From Pandoraea communis (GTDB lineage: Bacteria > Pseudomonadota > Gammaproteobacteria > Burkholderiales > Burkholderiaceae): a stretch of 64,000 bases of DNA. Of the stretch, positions 9,913-18,706 are shown in pieces (position 1 is the stretch's first letter; the number at the start of each line of letters is the position of its first letter). The position numbers and the translations under genes are program-made. A model generated the notes under the pieces. The model saw nothing but the letters and a program-made list of their open reading frames with translations. It was not told where the DNA came from and made no database searches. The stretch lies in NCBI RefSeq assembly GCF_902459745.1, contig NZ_CABPSJ010000003.1:372001-436000 (forward strand), read 5' to 3'.

Positions 9913-11469
9913 TCACTGTTCTTCGGTAAGCAGCGACACGCCAAGCTGCGCACGACGCGAAAGCCACGGCGACGGGCGATAACGCGGGTCGCCATAGAAC
10001 GATTGCAGATTGCGCAGGACGGTGAGCAACTGGCGCGCACCGACCGCATCGCCGAGCGCAAGCGGCCCCTTGGCGTAGCCCAGACCCAGCGTCACGGCGC
10101 GATCGATGTCGCCCGGTGTGGCGATGCGCTGTTGCGCGATATCGGCACCGATGTTCACGATGGTGGCGATCACGCGTTGCGCGACGAAGCCTGCCGAGTC
10201 GCGGATCACCGTGACGGGTGTGCCCTCGTATGCAAAGAGCGCATGGGCGGCGTTGCGCGCGTCGGGTGTCGTGACGGGCGTGGTCATCAGGGTGTGACGC
10301 TTTGCGCCCGCGAGCGGCAGCAGCGTGTCGATAGCTACCGTGCGCGTAGCGTCAAGCCCTTGTTCGACGGCGCAGGTCGTGGCGTCGAGGCCGAGCGGCG
10401 TGACAACGATCAGTGCCGTCTCTGATGGCTTGTCGCCGTTTTCGATGGCAACGCCCGTCGTCCCCAGCAGTTCGACCACTGCGGCGAAGCCACGCGCATC
10501 GGCGCGGCTCACCCAGACGCTGGCCGGCAGGGTGTCGGGGGCGGGAGCCTCGGCCGGCACCTGTTGCTTGCCGTCGACGTAGCGATAGAAGCCTTCGCCC
10601 ACTTTGCGGCCGAGCAGCCCGCCGGCGAAACGCACGGCCGTGATCGGCGACGGCCGGAAGCGCGCCTCTTCGTAGAATTGGTGGTAGATCGATTCCATCA
10701 CCGGGTGCGAGACGTCGAGTGCGGTGAGGTCGAGCAGTTCGAACGTGCCGAGGCGGAAGCCCGCTTGCTCGCGCAGGATGCGATCAATGTCGGCAAAACT
10801 CGCCACCCCTTCGCTCGCGACGCGCAGGCCTTCGGTGTTCATGCCGCGTCCTGCGTGATTGACGATAAAGCCCGGCATGTCCTTGCAGCGCACGGCCGTG
10901 TGCCCCATGCGCCGGCCCAGCGCGAGCAGGGCGTCGCCGACGTCGGGGGCGGTGCGCAGGCCGTCGATGACCTCGACCACCTTCATGAGCGGCACCGGGT
11001 TGAAGAAGTGGTACCCGGCCACGCGCTCCGGACGCTCGCACGCCGCGGCAATGGCCGTGATCGACAGCGAGGAGGTGTTCGACGCGAGGATGGCATCGGC
11101 CGCGACGATACCTTCGAGCGAGCGGAACAGGTCGCGCTTGATCTCGAGCTTTTCGATGATGGCTTCGACCACGAGATGGCAGTCGGCCAGGTCCTCGAGC
11201 GCACTGCACGCCTGCAAACGGCCCATCGTCGCCTCGACGCTGGACGCTTCGATCTTGCCCTTCGCCGCGAGCTTGTCCAGCGTGTCGCGCAGGGCGTCCA
11301 GTGCGGCTTGCACGGCCTTCGCGTTGGTGTCGTACAGCTTCACGCGCAGACCGGCCTGTGCGGCGATCTGGGCGATGCCGCGGCCCATGGCGCCAGCACC
11401 GACGATGCCCAGCACGTCGATAGCCTTGGCCGGAGAGTGAGCGGATGCCGGGGAGGAAGATGCAGTCAT
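9913..11469 (-). CDS. 3-hydroxyacyl-CoA dehydrogenase, PaaH type
   Basis: A 518-residue NAD-dependent 3-hydroxyacyl-CoA dehydrogenase. The Rossmann motif is VLGIVGAGAMGRGIAQ near residue 21, followed by ASNTSSLSITAIA and GYHFFNPVPLMKVVE in the catalytic domain. A second copy of the C-terminal helical dehydrogenase domain is present near residues 420-510 (AGFVAQRVIATIVNIGADIA), which gives the PaaH/FadB2 length of about 500 residues. It is the first gene of the five-gene acyl-CoA cluster, with a candidate TetR-type operator about 95 bp upstream of its ATG. Confidence 0.92.
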   Translation of the reverse strand: MTASSSPASAHSPAKAIDVLGIVGAGAMGRGIAQIAAQAGLRVKLYDTNAKAVQAALDALRDTLDKLAAKGKIEASSVEATMGRLQACSALEDLADCHLVVEAIIEKLEIKRDLFRSLEGIVAADAILASNTSSLSITAIAAACERPERVAGYHFFNPVPLMKVVEVIDGLRTAPDVGDALLALGRRMGHTAVRCKDMPGFIVNHAGRGMNTEGLRVASEGVASFADIDRILREQAGFRLGTFELLDLTALDVSHPVMESIYHQFYEEARFRPSPITAVRFAGGLLGRKVGEGFYRYVDGKQQVPAEAPAPDTLPASVWVSRADARGFAAVVELLGTTGVAIENGDKPSETALIVVTPLGLDATTCAVEQGLDATRTVAIDTLLPLAGAKRHTLMTTPVTTPDARNAAHALFAYEGTPVTVIRDSAGFVAQRVIATIVNIGADIAQQRIATPGDIDRAVTLGLGYAKGPLALGDAVGARQLLTVLRNLQSFYGDPRYRPSPWLSRRAQLGVSLLTEEQ

Positions 11470-11563
11470 TCGGAGTGTCTCGAAGTTGATGTCGATTGTC
11501 GTCGATCGGTGTCGTGCTGCCGGCGCGCATGGCACCGTACGGCGTGATGCGTCATTCTATCGT

Positions 11564-11575
11564 CCGACCGGTCGG
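11564..11575. promoter_or_regulatory. Palindromic TetR-type operator candidate
   Basis: The 12-bp perfect palindrome CCGACCGGTCGG, extended on the right by a further TCGG repeat, lies 95 bp upstream of the hydroxyacyl-CoA dehydrogenase ATG. ACCGACCGGTCGGT-like sites are common operators of TetR-family regulators of fatty-acid degradation. No TetR gene is in the window, so the regulator would act from elsewhere. Confidence 0.45.
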
Positions 11576-12019
11576 TCGGGAAATGAATTTCCTGCCGAGT
11601 TGCGCGGCGATGCAAACCGATGCCCCTATTGTGTTGCCGCTATTGTCGCCGATCTCGTTGCGGCTGCCAGCGCTTGTTCCGCTGGGCGGTCGGCAGCGGG
11701 GCGGGAGATGGCCGGTTCGCTGGCGGATTTCGGGACGCCGTTCGCGGCGTCATTGATGCGAACGATCGTGCGATACCGTTACAATGCGCGAAGCCGCTAG
11801 TCGCACTCGCTACCCTCTCCGCCTCTGTAGACGCGGGAAACGCTAGGTCGCGACGGTGTAGCCGGGCGATGACACTGCAAGTGCGAGCCGCGACCGGCAG
11901 CCAACGAGACGCCGCCGCTGCACTGAGGCGGTGCACAAAGGACGCATCATGAAACTGCGCATGGACGGTGGCGCCTCACCGACAAACCGGGGCGCTGGTC
12001 ATGCCGCATGGGAGACATC
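11576..12019. other. Non-coding region between the acyl-CoA cluster and a GST gene
   Basis: About 445 bases with no gene I can support; short open frames here have no recognisable protein features. A TACAAT hexamer at 11780-11785 could be a -10 element for the plus-strand GST gene, but no convincing -35 box is at the right distance. Confidence 0.5.
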
Positions 12020-12676
12020 ATGTTGAAGCTGTACGGCTTTCCAATCAGTAACTACTACAACAAGGTCAAGGTTGTGCTGTACGAGAAGGGCTTGCCCTTC
12101 GAGGAATCGGAATCGACCCCCTGTCAGGAAGAGTGGATGCTGCAATCGTCGCCGCTTGGCAAGGTGCCGTATCTGCAGACGGAAAACGGTTTTCTGTCCG
12201 AGTCGCAGGTGATTTGCGATTTCCTTGAGTTGGCGTATCCGTCTCCCGCGCTCTTCTCCAGCGATCCGTGGCAGCAAGCCAAGGAGCGCGAGTTGCTGGC
12301 GATGACGGAGTTGCATCTGGAACTCGTGGTGCGCGAGGTGTACACGCAGGCGTTCTTCGGCGGCACGGTGTCGGAAGGCACGCGCAATCGCACCGAGAAG
12401 CTGCTGCGCCGGAACATCGTTGCGTTCAAGCGGCTGGCGAAATTCGCCCCCTACGTGGCGGGTGACACGTTCTCGATGGTGGACATTGCCGCCGCCATCC
12501 ATTTGCCTATCCTTGGCATGGCCACGCAAGCGGTCTATGGCGAAGACTTCCTGCAGGCGGCCGGCATCGACTGGAAGGCGTACAGTCAGCGGCTCGCCGA
12601 ACGTGAATCGTTCCAGCGTATGCGCGCAGAACAGAAGGCCTACCAACAGGCGCAGCAGGCGAAGAAGGCGGGATAA
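12020..12676 (+). CDS. Glutathione S-transferase family protein
   Basis: A 218-residue GST. The N-terminal thioredoxin-like domain reads MLKLYGFPISNYYNKVKVVL, with the conserved cis-proline region GKVPYLQTENG and the glutathione-binding SESQVICDFLE. The C-terminal domain is helical and includes YVAGDTFSMVDIAAA, a typical GST helix-6 N-capping motif. The role is probably glutathione conjugation or redox work, but the substrate is unknown. GGGAGA lies 4 bases before the chosen ATG; an ATG 12 bases upstream is the alternative. A strong terminator follows. Confidence 0.87.
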   Translation: MLKLYGFPISNYYNKVKVVLYEKGLPFEESESTPCQEEWMLQSSPLGKVPYLQTENGFLSESQVICDFLELAYPSPALFSSDPWQQAKERELLAMTELHLELVVREVYTQAFFGGTVSEGTRNRTEKLLRRNIVAFKRLAKFAPYVAGDTFSMVDIAAAIHLPILGMATQAVYGEDFLQAAGIDWKAYSQRLAERESFQRMRAEQKAYQQAQQAKKAG

Positions 12677-12749
12677 ATCAGCCGACGCCTGACAGTCAGG
12701 CAGGGTGGGGCCTCCCCCCTGATCCGCCTGCGTTACCGCGATAAAGCAA

Positions 12750-12787
12750 AAGGGCCGCAATGTTCCAGATTGCGGCCCTTCGTTTTT
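12750..12787 (+). terminator. Rho-independent terminator after the GST gene
   Basis: A perfect 12-bp stem AAGGGCCGCAAT/ATTGCGGCCCTT with a 7-base loop is followed by CGTTTTTC. It lies between the plus-strand GST and the minus-strand aminotransferase gene; the A-rich left flank (AAAGCAAAA) would let it work in both directions. Confidence 0.85.
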
Positions 12788-12825
12788 CTGACGGCTGACA
12801 CCTGACAACCGGCGGTCGTTGGTGG

Positions 12826-14031
12826 TCAGATCTTCGCCAGTCGAGCCAGCGCTTCACGCAGCGTGTCATCCTTCTTGGCGAAGCAAAAACGCACGACGCC
12901 CGATTCGTGCGGCTCGTGATAGAACGCCGAGACGGGAATTGCCGCCACGCCGATCTCGCCGGTCAGCCACAGCGCGAAGTCGTTTTCGCTCATGTCGCTG
13001 ATTGCGCTGTAATCCACGCATTGGAAGTAGGTGCCTTCGCACGGCAGCAATTTGAAGCGCGTGCCTGCCAATCCTTCGCGGAACAGGTCGCGCTTCTTCT
13101 GGTAGAAGCCCGAGAGTTCGAGATACGGAGCAGGGTCGCGCATGTAGTCCGCCAGCCCCACTTGCATCGGTGTGTTCACGGTGAACACGTTGAACTGATG
13201 CACCTTGCGGAATTCCGCCGAGAGGGCGGCCGGTGCAGCGACGAAGCCGACCTTCCAGCCCGTCACATGGTACGTCTTGCCGAAGCTCGACACGATGAAG
13301 CTGCGGCGCGCGAGTTCCGGATGGCGCGCCACGCTCTCGTGCCGCTTGCCGTCGTACACCATGTGTTCGTAGACCTCGTCAGAGATCAGCAGAATGTCGG
13401 TGCCCGCCACGATCTCGGAGAGCTTCGCGAGATCTTGCTCGTGCCACACGGTGCCACTCGGGTTGTGCGGCGTGTTGAACAGGATGAGACGCGTGCGCGG
13501 CGTGATCGCGGCGGCCAGCTTGTCGAACGGAATGCGGAACTCGGGGGCTTCGAGCGTGATGAACACCGGTTTGCCACCGGCCAACTCGATCGACGGGACG
13601 TAGCTGTCATACGTCGGCTCGAACACGATCACTTCGTCGCCCGGATGCACGCTCGCGAGAATCGCCGTGAGCAGCGCCTGCGTCGCGCCGGCCGTTACCG
13701 TGATTTCCGTGTTCCAGTCGTAATGCTGCCCGTAGAGATTGCCGATCTTGCCGGCAATGGCCTGACGCAGCGCGGGTACACCCGCCATCGGCGGGTACTG
13801 GTTGTGGCCTTCGCGCATGGCGCGCGAGACGGCGTCGACGATCTTCGGGTCGCAAGCGAAATCGGGGAAGCCCTGTCCGAGGTTCACCGCCTGTTTCTCG
13901 GCCGCCAATGCCGACATCACGGTGAAGATGGTGGTGCCGACGTTCGGCAAACGCGAGGCGAGCGGCGGGGCAACCAATGCCTGAGCGGCAGGTGTGGTGG
14001 CGGCGAGGGAGGCTGGGTGGGGCGCGTTCAT
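12826..14031 (-). CDS. Methionine aminotransferase (YbdL-like), PLP class I/II
   Basis: A 401-residue fold-type I PLP aminotransferase. Landmarks are NLGQGFPDF near residue 50, ITVTAGATQALLTAI, LFNTPHNPSGTVW, LLISDEVYEHMVY and the PLP lysine in SSFGKTYHVTGWKVG (about residue 247). The combination of GQGFPDF with KTYHVTGWKVG is characteristic of E. coli YbdL and eukaryotic kynurenine aminotransferases, which prefer methionine, phenylalanine or kynurenine. The role is thus transamination of aromatic or sulfur amino acids, possibly the last step of methionine salvage. Upstream of the ATG no good Shine-Dalgarno sequence is seen. Confidence 0.9.
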   Translation of the reverse strand: MNAPHPASLAATTPAAQALVAPPLASRLPNVGTTIFTVMSALAAEKQAVNLGQGFPDFACDPKIVDAVSRAMREGHNQYPPMAGVPALRQAIAGKIGNLYGQHYDWNTEITVTAGATQALLTAILASVHPGDEVIVFEPTYDSYVPSIELAGGKPVFITLEAPEFRIPFDKLAAAITPRTRLILFNTPHNPSGTVWHEQDLAKLSEIVAGTDILLISDEVYEHMVYDGKRHESVARHPELARRSFIVSSFGKTYHVTGWKVGFVAAPAALSAEFRKVHQFNVFTVNTPMQVGLADYMRDPAPYLELSGFYQKKRDLFREGLAGTRFKLLPCEGTYFQCVDYSAISDMSENDFALWLTGEIGVAAIPVSAFYHEPHESGVVRFCFAKKDDTLREALARLAKI

Positions 14032-14172
14032 TTATGCGATGGACGATGCAGTGATCAGGCCGTCATTCTAACGCCGCTGCGCGCTGCATGCGGGCGACAC
14101 CCGGTCACCCGGCTTCCGATTTCGGACATTCCTTGGTCCGTTCTCCGGCCATTCCGATCGGGCTCTCGGAAT

Positions 14173-14685
14173 TCATGCGCTCGGGACGAGCAACGACGTG
14201 AAAGCACTCGCCGTCACGATACGAAAACCGAACTGACGCGCCACGCGGCTGCGCAGCTTCAGCACGGCCTTGTCCTTGCTGACAAGCCAGTGTGCGTGCC
14301 CGTCACGGGCAGCTTCGAGGAATTTCTGATCGTCGCGGTCGCGGCATAGCGGCAATTGGGCGGGCGGCGGCGCGTCTTCCGGCACCACGATGCGCTGCGT
14401 ATGGGCATCGACCCAGGCGAGGGCGGCGGCGTTGTCGATCTCGCGCGCGGAGAATTGCGGGTACGTGAGCACCACGGCGAGTTCGTCGCGGCAGCGCGGC
14501 GCCATGAGCGCGGTGAGGCGGCGCTCGACGAGGGCATCGCGCATGGGACGCACAATGGGGTCGTCGAAGACCAGCAGATCGATCCAGACATTGGTGTCGA
14601 GGACCACGCGCGGTGGGGTGGCGAGCGTATCGAGGTGCTCGGCGAAGGCCCGCTCGGCGGGCGTGGCAACAGCGTTTTGAAGCAT
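14173..14685 (-). CDS. PIN-domain protein, putative toxin component
   Basis: A 170-residue PIN-fold protein of the type annotated as putative toxin-antitoxin component (COG1569-like). Acidic residues expected for metal-dependent RNase activity are seen in [15 protein letters not shown], in CRDELAVVL, and in [12 protein letters not shown] near the C-terminus. No antitoxin gene is adjacent: the neighbours are an aminotransferase and yaaA. It is therefore an orphan and may not be a toxin. The start is uncertain; ATG at 14685 is preferred, and a GTG at 14727 would add 14 residues and overlap the yaaA promoter region. Confidence 0.75.
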   Translation of the reverse strand: MLQNAVATPAERAFAEHLDTLATPPRVVLDTNVWIDLLVFDDPIVRPMRDALVERRLTALMAPRCRDELAVVLTYPQFSAREIDNAAALAWVDAHTQRIVVPEDAPPPAQLPLCRDRDDQKFLEAARDGHAHWLVSKDKAVLKLRSRVARQFGFRIVTASAFTSLLVPSA

Positions 14686-14732
14686 TGGATAGAATGGCGG
14701 TTTCTCGTTTTCGCAGGAACGCTGCACCCCAT

Positions 14733-15512
14733 ATGATAATTGTTCTCTCGCCGGCCAAATCGCTCGACTACGAAACGCCGCCGCACGTGAGCACGCACAC
14801 CGTGCCGCAGTTCGTCGACGACGCTGCCGAACTGATCGAAGGCCTGCGTGAACTGAGCCCCGCTCAGGTCGGCTCGCTCATGAGCATTTCCGATCAACTC
14901 GCGTCGCTGAACGCCACCCGTTATGCCGACTGGTCGCCTCGTTTCGACACGAGCAACGCCAAGCAGGCTGTGCTCGCCTTCAATGGCGACGTGTACGAAG
15001 GCCTCGCCGCCCGCTCGCTGAACGCCACGCAGCTCGACTTCGCGCAGAAGCATCTGCGAATCCTGTCAGGCCTGTATGGCGTGCTGCGTCCGCTCGATCT
15101 GCTGCAACCGTATCGACTGGAGATGGGCACGCGTTTCGTCAACAAGCGCGGGCGCGATCTGTATGCGTTCTGGGGAGAGCGCGTGACGCAGACGATCAAC
15201 GCGTCGCTCGCGGAGCATGCCGAGACGCGTCGCGTGCTCGTGAATCTGGCGTCCGAAGAGTATTTCAAGGTCATCAAGCGCCGCTTGGTCGCGGCGCCGG
15301 TGATCACACCGGTGTTCGAAGACTGGAAGAGCGGCAAGTACAAGATCATCAGCTTCTACGCCAAGCGCGCACGCGGTCTGATGGCGCGTTACGCGATCGA
15401 GCGTGGTGTGACCGATGTGCAGCAGCTCAAGGCCTTCGACAGCGAGGGCTATGCGTTCGACGACAGCGTGTCGAACGATTCGCTCTGGGTGTTCCGCCGT
15501 CGCGTGGCCTGA
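14733..15512 (+). CDS. yaaA: Peroxide stress protein YaaA
   Basis: A 259-residue protein of the DUF328/UPF0246 family. E. coli YaaA lowers free intracellular iron during hydrogen peroxide stress and binds DNA. The N-terminus [17 protein letters not shown], the middle FNGDVYEGL and [16 protein letters not shown], and the C-terminal [13 protein letters not shown] are family hallmarks. The start codon is 47 bp from the divergent PIN gene; AGGAA is at 14714-14718, farther than usual from the ATG. A terminator follows directly. Confidence 0.94.
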   Translation: MIIVLSPAKSLDYETPPHVSTHTVPQFVDDAAELIEGLRELSPAQVGSLMSISDQLASLNATRYADWSPRFDTSNAKQAVLAFNGDVYEGLAARSLNATQLDFAQKHLRILSGLYGVLRPLDLLQPYRLEMGTRFVNKRGRDLYAFWGERVTQTINASLAEHAETRRVLVNLASEEYFKVIKRRLVAAPVITPVFEDWKSGKYKIISFYAKRARGLMARYAIERGVTDVQQLKAFDSEGYAFDDSVSNDSLWVFRRRVA

Positions 15513-15527
15513 CGCCAGCCGATCCCG

Positions 15528-15554
15528 GCCCCGTGGCAATGTCACGGGGCTTTT
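15528..15554 (+). terminator. Rho-independent terminator after yaaA
   Basis: An 8-bp stem GCCCCGTG/CACGGGGC with a 7-base loop is followed by TTTT. It begins 16 bases after the yaaA stop and ends about 24 bases before the ATG of the M14 peptidase gene. Confidence 0.75.
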
Positions 15555-15577
15555 CATTTCCGCCAGTGAGACAAGTC

Positions 15578-16726
15578 ATGACCGTGCGCATCAGCAGCAG
15601 GTTCGACAGCGGCGCCATCCATGTGGTGAGCGCCGAGCGTGCCGACGACATTCACGTTCGCGTTCCGCAGGACGGCGCCGCGGAGTTTGCGCAGTGGTTC
15701 CATTTCCGCGTGCAGGGCGTGGGTGGCGCACCGTGCCGCATCGTGTTCGACAACGCGGGGCAGACGTCCTATCCGCGCGGCTGGGAGAACTACCGCGCAG
15801 TGGCATCGTACGATCGAGTGACCTGGTTCCGCGTGCCGACTTCCTACGACGCTCAGGTCATGACCGTGTCGTTCACGCCCGCGCACGACAGCGTCTATCT
15901 GGCGTATTTCGAGCCGTATCCCGAGGAGCGTCATCTGGCGCTGCTCGGCACGGCGCAGAACTCGCCACGCGTGAGTTCGCGCTCACTGGGGCAGACCGTC
16001 GACGGGCGCGATATGACGTTGCTTACCGTTGGCGAGCCGCGCGCAGGCAAGCGCAACATCTGGGTGATCGCGCGTCAGCATCCCGGCGAGACGATGGCCG
16101 AGTGGTTCGTGGAAGGGCTGCTGCGCCGTCTGCTGGGGGCAGGGGATTGGGCGGGTGATCCGCTCGCCACGGCCGTGCTTGACGAAGCCGTGCTGCACAT
16201 CGTGCCGAACATGAACCCCGACGGGGCGGCGCGTGGCAATCTGCGCACGAATACGGCGGGCGCGAACCTCAATCGCGAGTGGCTCGAGCCGGATCTGCAA
16301 CGCAGTCCCGAGGTGTATCACGTGCGTGCGGCCATCGAGGCGGTGGGCTGCGATATGTTTTTCGACATTCACGGCGACGAAGCGCTGCCCTATGTGTTTC
16401 TCGCCGGGAACGATGGTGTCGAGTGGGCGACCGACGCAGTGCTTGCGCGTGAGAAGGCGTTCGGCGAGCGCCTGAAAGCCGCGAGCCTCGACTTTCAGGA
16501 CAAGTTCGGCTATCCGCCGGGCAAGCACGGTCTCGAGTCGCTCAAGCTCGCGTCGAAGTGGGTCGCCCGCCGCTTCGGCTGTTTGTCGCTCACGCTGGAA
16601 ATGCCGTTCAAGGACAACGCAAATCGTCCGGACGCGCAGGTTGGCTGGAGCGGCGCACGAAGTGCTGCCCTGGGCGCGTCGATGCTTGCCGCGATCTGGT
16701 CGCAGATGCAGGCGGACAACGCGTAA
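15578..16726 (+). CDS. M14-family zinc carboxypeptidase, cytosolic-carboxypeptidase-like
   Basis: A 382-residue M14 metallopeptidase. An N-terminal beta-rich domain (residues 1-115) precedes the catalytic domain. Zinc ligands are visible as HPGE (in ARQHPGETMAEW) and the downstream His of FFDIHGDEALPY; NMNPDGAARGNLRTN and GANLNREW fit the substrate-binding Asn/Arg segment. The N-terminal domain with the layout YPRGWENYRAV... is that of cytosolic carboxypeptidases (CCP/AGBL family); eukaryotic members remove C-terminal glutamates. There is no signal peptide, so it is probably cytoplasmic. The bacterial substrate is unknown. The Shine-Dalgarno is weak. Confidence 0.88.
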   Translation: MTVRISSRFDSGAIHVVSAERADDIHVRVPQDGAAEFAQWFHFRVQGVGGAPCRIVFDNAGQTSYPRGWENYRAVASYDRVTWFRVPTSYDAQVMTVSFTPAHDSVYLAYFEPYPEERHLALLGTAQNSPRVSSRSLGQTVDGRDMTLLTVGEPRAGKRNIWVIARQHPGETMAEWFVEGLLRRLLGAGDWAGDPLATAVLDEAVLHIVPNMNPDGAARGNLRTNTAGANLNREWLEPDLQRSPEVYHVRAAIEAVGCDMFFDIHGDEALPYVFLAGNDGVEWATDAVLAREKAFGERLKAASLDFQDKFGYPPGKHGLESLKLASKWVARRFGCLSLTLEMPFKDNANRPDAQVGWSGARSAALGASMLAAIWSQMQADNA

Positions 16727-16753
16727 CGCCTAAGGCAATGTCGGGGCGCAGCA

Positions 16754-16780
16754 AAGCACGACGCGCCATGCGTCGTGCTT
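16754..16780. terminator. Hairpin between convergent genes
   Basis: A perfect 11-bp stem AAGCACGACGC/GCGTCGTGCTT with a 5-base loop separates the M14 peptidase gene (+) and the basic exported protein gene (-). The T-runs on either side are short, so efficiency is uncertain. Confidence 0.65.
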
Positions 16781-16809
16781 CCTTTGGCGAGCCGATCGCG
16801 TTGATGCGA

Positions 16810-17466
16810 TCAGTTCGACTTCTTCTTCGCCGTGCTCTTCTTGGCCGTGCTGCCGCTCGATTTGGCCGAGGACGATTTCGCCGACGACTTACCGCTTGAC
16901 GACTTGGCAGTCGTGCCACGCTTGCCCGACTTCGCGGTGGCGTGAGACGCCTTGCCGCGCGTATTCCCGCGTGTTGCCCGCTTCGCGGGTTGTTCGACCT
17001 GCGCCAGCGGCGATGTGTAATCGAAGCCCATCATGCGGCCATCGACGTAGCCACAGCGAATGTGGATGTTGTCCGTCTGACCGTTGGTGCGTTTGCCGAT
17101 GCCGTCGAGTTCGACCATCTGCGTGACGTCGACGCGTTGCTTGCGGTCGCCGAACGGACCGGACCAGGGGGCGACCTTGGCATGCTCCGGGTCGAGCGCG
17201 TGCTCGCCGTACTCGACACTTTCGTAGCCGGGCAATGTGGCGACGACGAAACTGGCGTGCGCCGCGCAATCGGCCACGAGCGGATCGGCTTGGCGGGTGT
17301 TGATGAACTGCTCGACCAGCGCGCGATGCTGTTCGAGCGTGAAGGCCTGTGCGGGGGCCGTAAAGGCCGACAGGCAGAGCGGCGCGGTGACGGCGGCGAT
17401 ACCTGCGACCTGGCGCACGGCTCGCAACACGACGCCTGCGGCGCGTTGAAAAAATCGATTCGACAT
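16810..17466 (-). CDS. Exported protein with Lys/Ser/Ala-rich C-terminal tail
   Basis: A 218-residue protein with a Sec-type signal peptide (residues 1-42, likely cut after APAQA). The globular part (about 43-155) holds two cysteines, VADCAAH and IHIRCGYVDG, that may form a disulfide. The last ~60 residues are low-complexity and strongly basic, ending in repeats of the kind KSSAKSSSAKS and TAKKKSN. The globular part looks like a BspC-type domain annotated in Burkholderia, but I hold this only as a possibility. It is presumably periplasmic or outer-membrane associated. The ATG at 17466 precedes a good signal peptide; longer starts add 27 unlikely residues. Confidence 0.7.
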   Translation of the reverse strand: MSNRFFQRAAGVVLRAVRQVAGIAAVTAPLCLSAFTAPAQAFTLEQHRALVEQFINTRQADPLVADCAAHASFVVATLPGYESVEYGEHALDPEHAKVAPWSGPFGDRKQRVDVTQMVELDGIGKRTNGQTDNIHIRCGYVDGRMMGFDYTSPLAQVEQPAKRATRGNTRGKASHATAKSGKRGTTAKSSSGKSSAKSSSAKSSGSTAKKSTAKKKSN

Positions 17467-17899
17467 TCTGTAATGAATTCTCGGGGGCGCTAAGGCATTG
17501 CAGAGCAATGCGGGCATGCGGTGACTCACCGGGTAAGTCGCTGGCACGCGCCGCTCGCGAAGAGGCTTGACCGCATTTTGAAAAACAACGGCAAAGCGGC
17601 TCTCATCTTAACCGAAAAAAAGGCGCTGACGCCCGCCGGGTAAGCCGGTAGACGTAACACGGCGCGTCGCGAAAGTTACAGCACGCTACAATGCGTGCCT
17701 GACCGACGCTCCGATGCAGCGACGACCTCGCGGATTTCGCGCGAATCGCGGCTGTCCGGCGAGGGTAGGGGGCGCATTGTGTCATCGGCTGGCGCAGCGC
17801 AATCGCTCGAATAGCGGCGCATTTCGAGAGGTTTCGAGCGACTCGCCCAATTTGCATTCAGGTATCGACTCTGCACGCCCCACGTTTTTCTCATTTCGC
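17467..17899. other. Non-coding divergent region
   Basis: About 430 bases between two divergent genes. The frame of the downstream methyltransferase stays open through 17714-17899, but that stretch lacks family similarity and I treat it as leader. A TACAAT at 17687-17692 may be a -10 element for the plus strand. No other signal is evident. Confidence 0.45.
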
Positions 17900-18610
17900 A
17901 TGTTCGCAAATTCGCGCACTGTCGACAGTGCTCAAACCGGCCCGCACGACAAACTGGCGGATCTCGTGAACCGTCATCGCAATGCGGTGTTTCGCAAGCC
18001 GTTGGCCGCCTATAGTGCGGGTGCGTTCGATGCCGCCGTCGCCGCGTGGCGCGACGCCGGAGCCGCACCCCTCATCATCGATGCGGGATGTGGCGTCGGT
18101 GAAAGCACCTTGCGACTGGCCACACAATTCCCCGATCACTTCGTCATCGGTATCGATCAATCGGAGAGCCGCATCGTGCGCGGCAAAGATTGGTGGGACG
18201 GCGTGTGGCCCGAGAACTTCGTGTGGGTGCGCGCCGATCTCGTCGACTTTTGGCGGCAATTGTTCGACGCCGGTATTCGTCCGGCGCGTCACTACATCCT
18301 CTATCCCAATCCGTGGCCGAAAATCGGCCAGCTCGCGCGACGCTGGCACGCTCACGCAGTCTTTCCCACCGTGGTGGCCCTTGGCGGCGTGCTGGAGTGT
18401 CGCAGTAACTGGAACATCTACATCGACGAATTCGCGCTGGCGGTCGAGTGGCTCAGCGGTGTGCGTCCGGTCGTCGAAGCGTGGTCGCCCGACGCCGCGA
18501 GCGTTGCCCCCATCACGCCGTTTGAGCGCAAGTATCTGGCATCGGGGCATGGGCTTCATCGATGCGTCGTGACGCTGCTGCCGTCGCCGCTCGCCTCATC
18601 ATCGAACTGA
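17900..18610 (+). CDS. TrmB-like SAM-dependent methyltransferase
   Basis: A 236-residue Rossmann methyltransferase resembling tRNA (guanine-N7)-methyltransferase. SAM-binding motif I is PLIIDAGCGVGESTLRLA (near residue 56), followed by HFVIGIDQSESR. The catalytic stretch is LYPNPWPKIGQLARRW, comparable to PDPWPKKRHHKRR of TrmB, and the C-terminus has TPFERKYLASGHGL, like the TxFExR motif. The basic residues after PWPK are fewer than in true TrmB. It may be a TrmB paralogue with a different substrate. The ATG at 17900 is the best start; no clear Shine-Dalgarno. Confidence 0.75.
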   Translation: MFANSRTVDSAQTGPHDKLADLVNRHRNAVFRKPLAAYSAGAFDAAVAAWRDAGAAPLIIDAGCGVGESTLRLATQFPDHFVIGIDQSESRIVRGKDWWDGVWPENFVWVRADLVDFWRQLFDAGIRPARHYILYPNPWPKIGQLARRWHAHAVFPTVVALGGVLECRSNWNIYIDEFALAVEWLSGVRPVVEAWSPDAASVAPITPFERKYLASGHGLHRCVVTLLPSPLASSSN

Positions 18611-18633
18611 TTCGGCGGGCGCCTCGCACCAAC

Positions 18634-18672
18634 AAAAATGGCCGGGCGCTGATAACGCACGGCCATTTTTTT
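18634..18672. terminator. Bidirectional rho-independent terminator
   Basis: An 11-bp stem AAAAATGGCCG/CGGCCATTTTT, extended by an inner GCG/CGC pairing, lies between the TrmB-like gene (+) and the DUF2863 gene (-). A-rich left and T-rich right flanks allow termination on both strands. Confidence 0.87.
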
Positions 18673-18706
18673 ACCATCGACACGCGTCATGGCGACGCGA
18701 CGGCGA

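Noticed and set aside
14173-14685. Toxin-antitoxin module
   Set aside because: Only the PIN protein is seen; there is no small antitoxin gene next to it.
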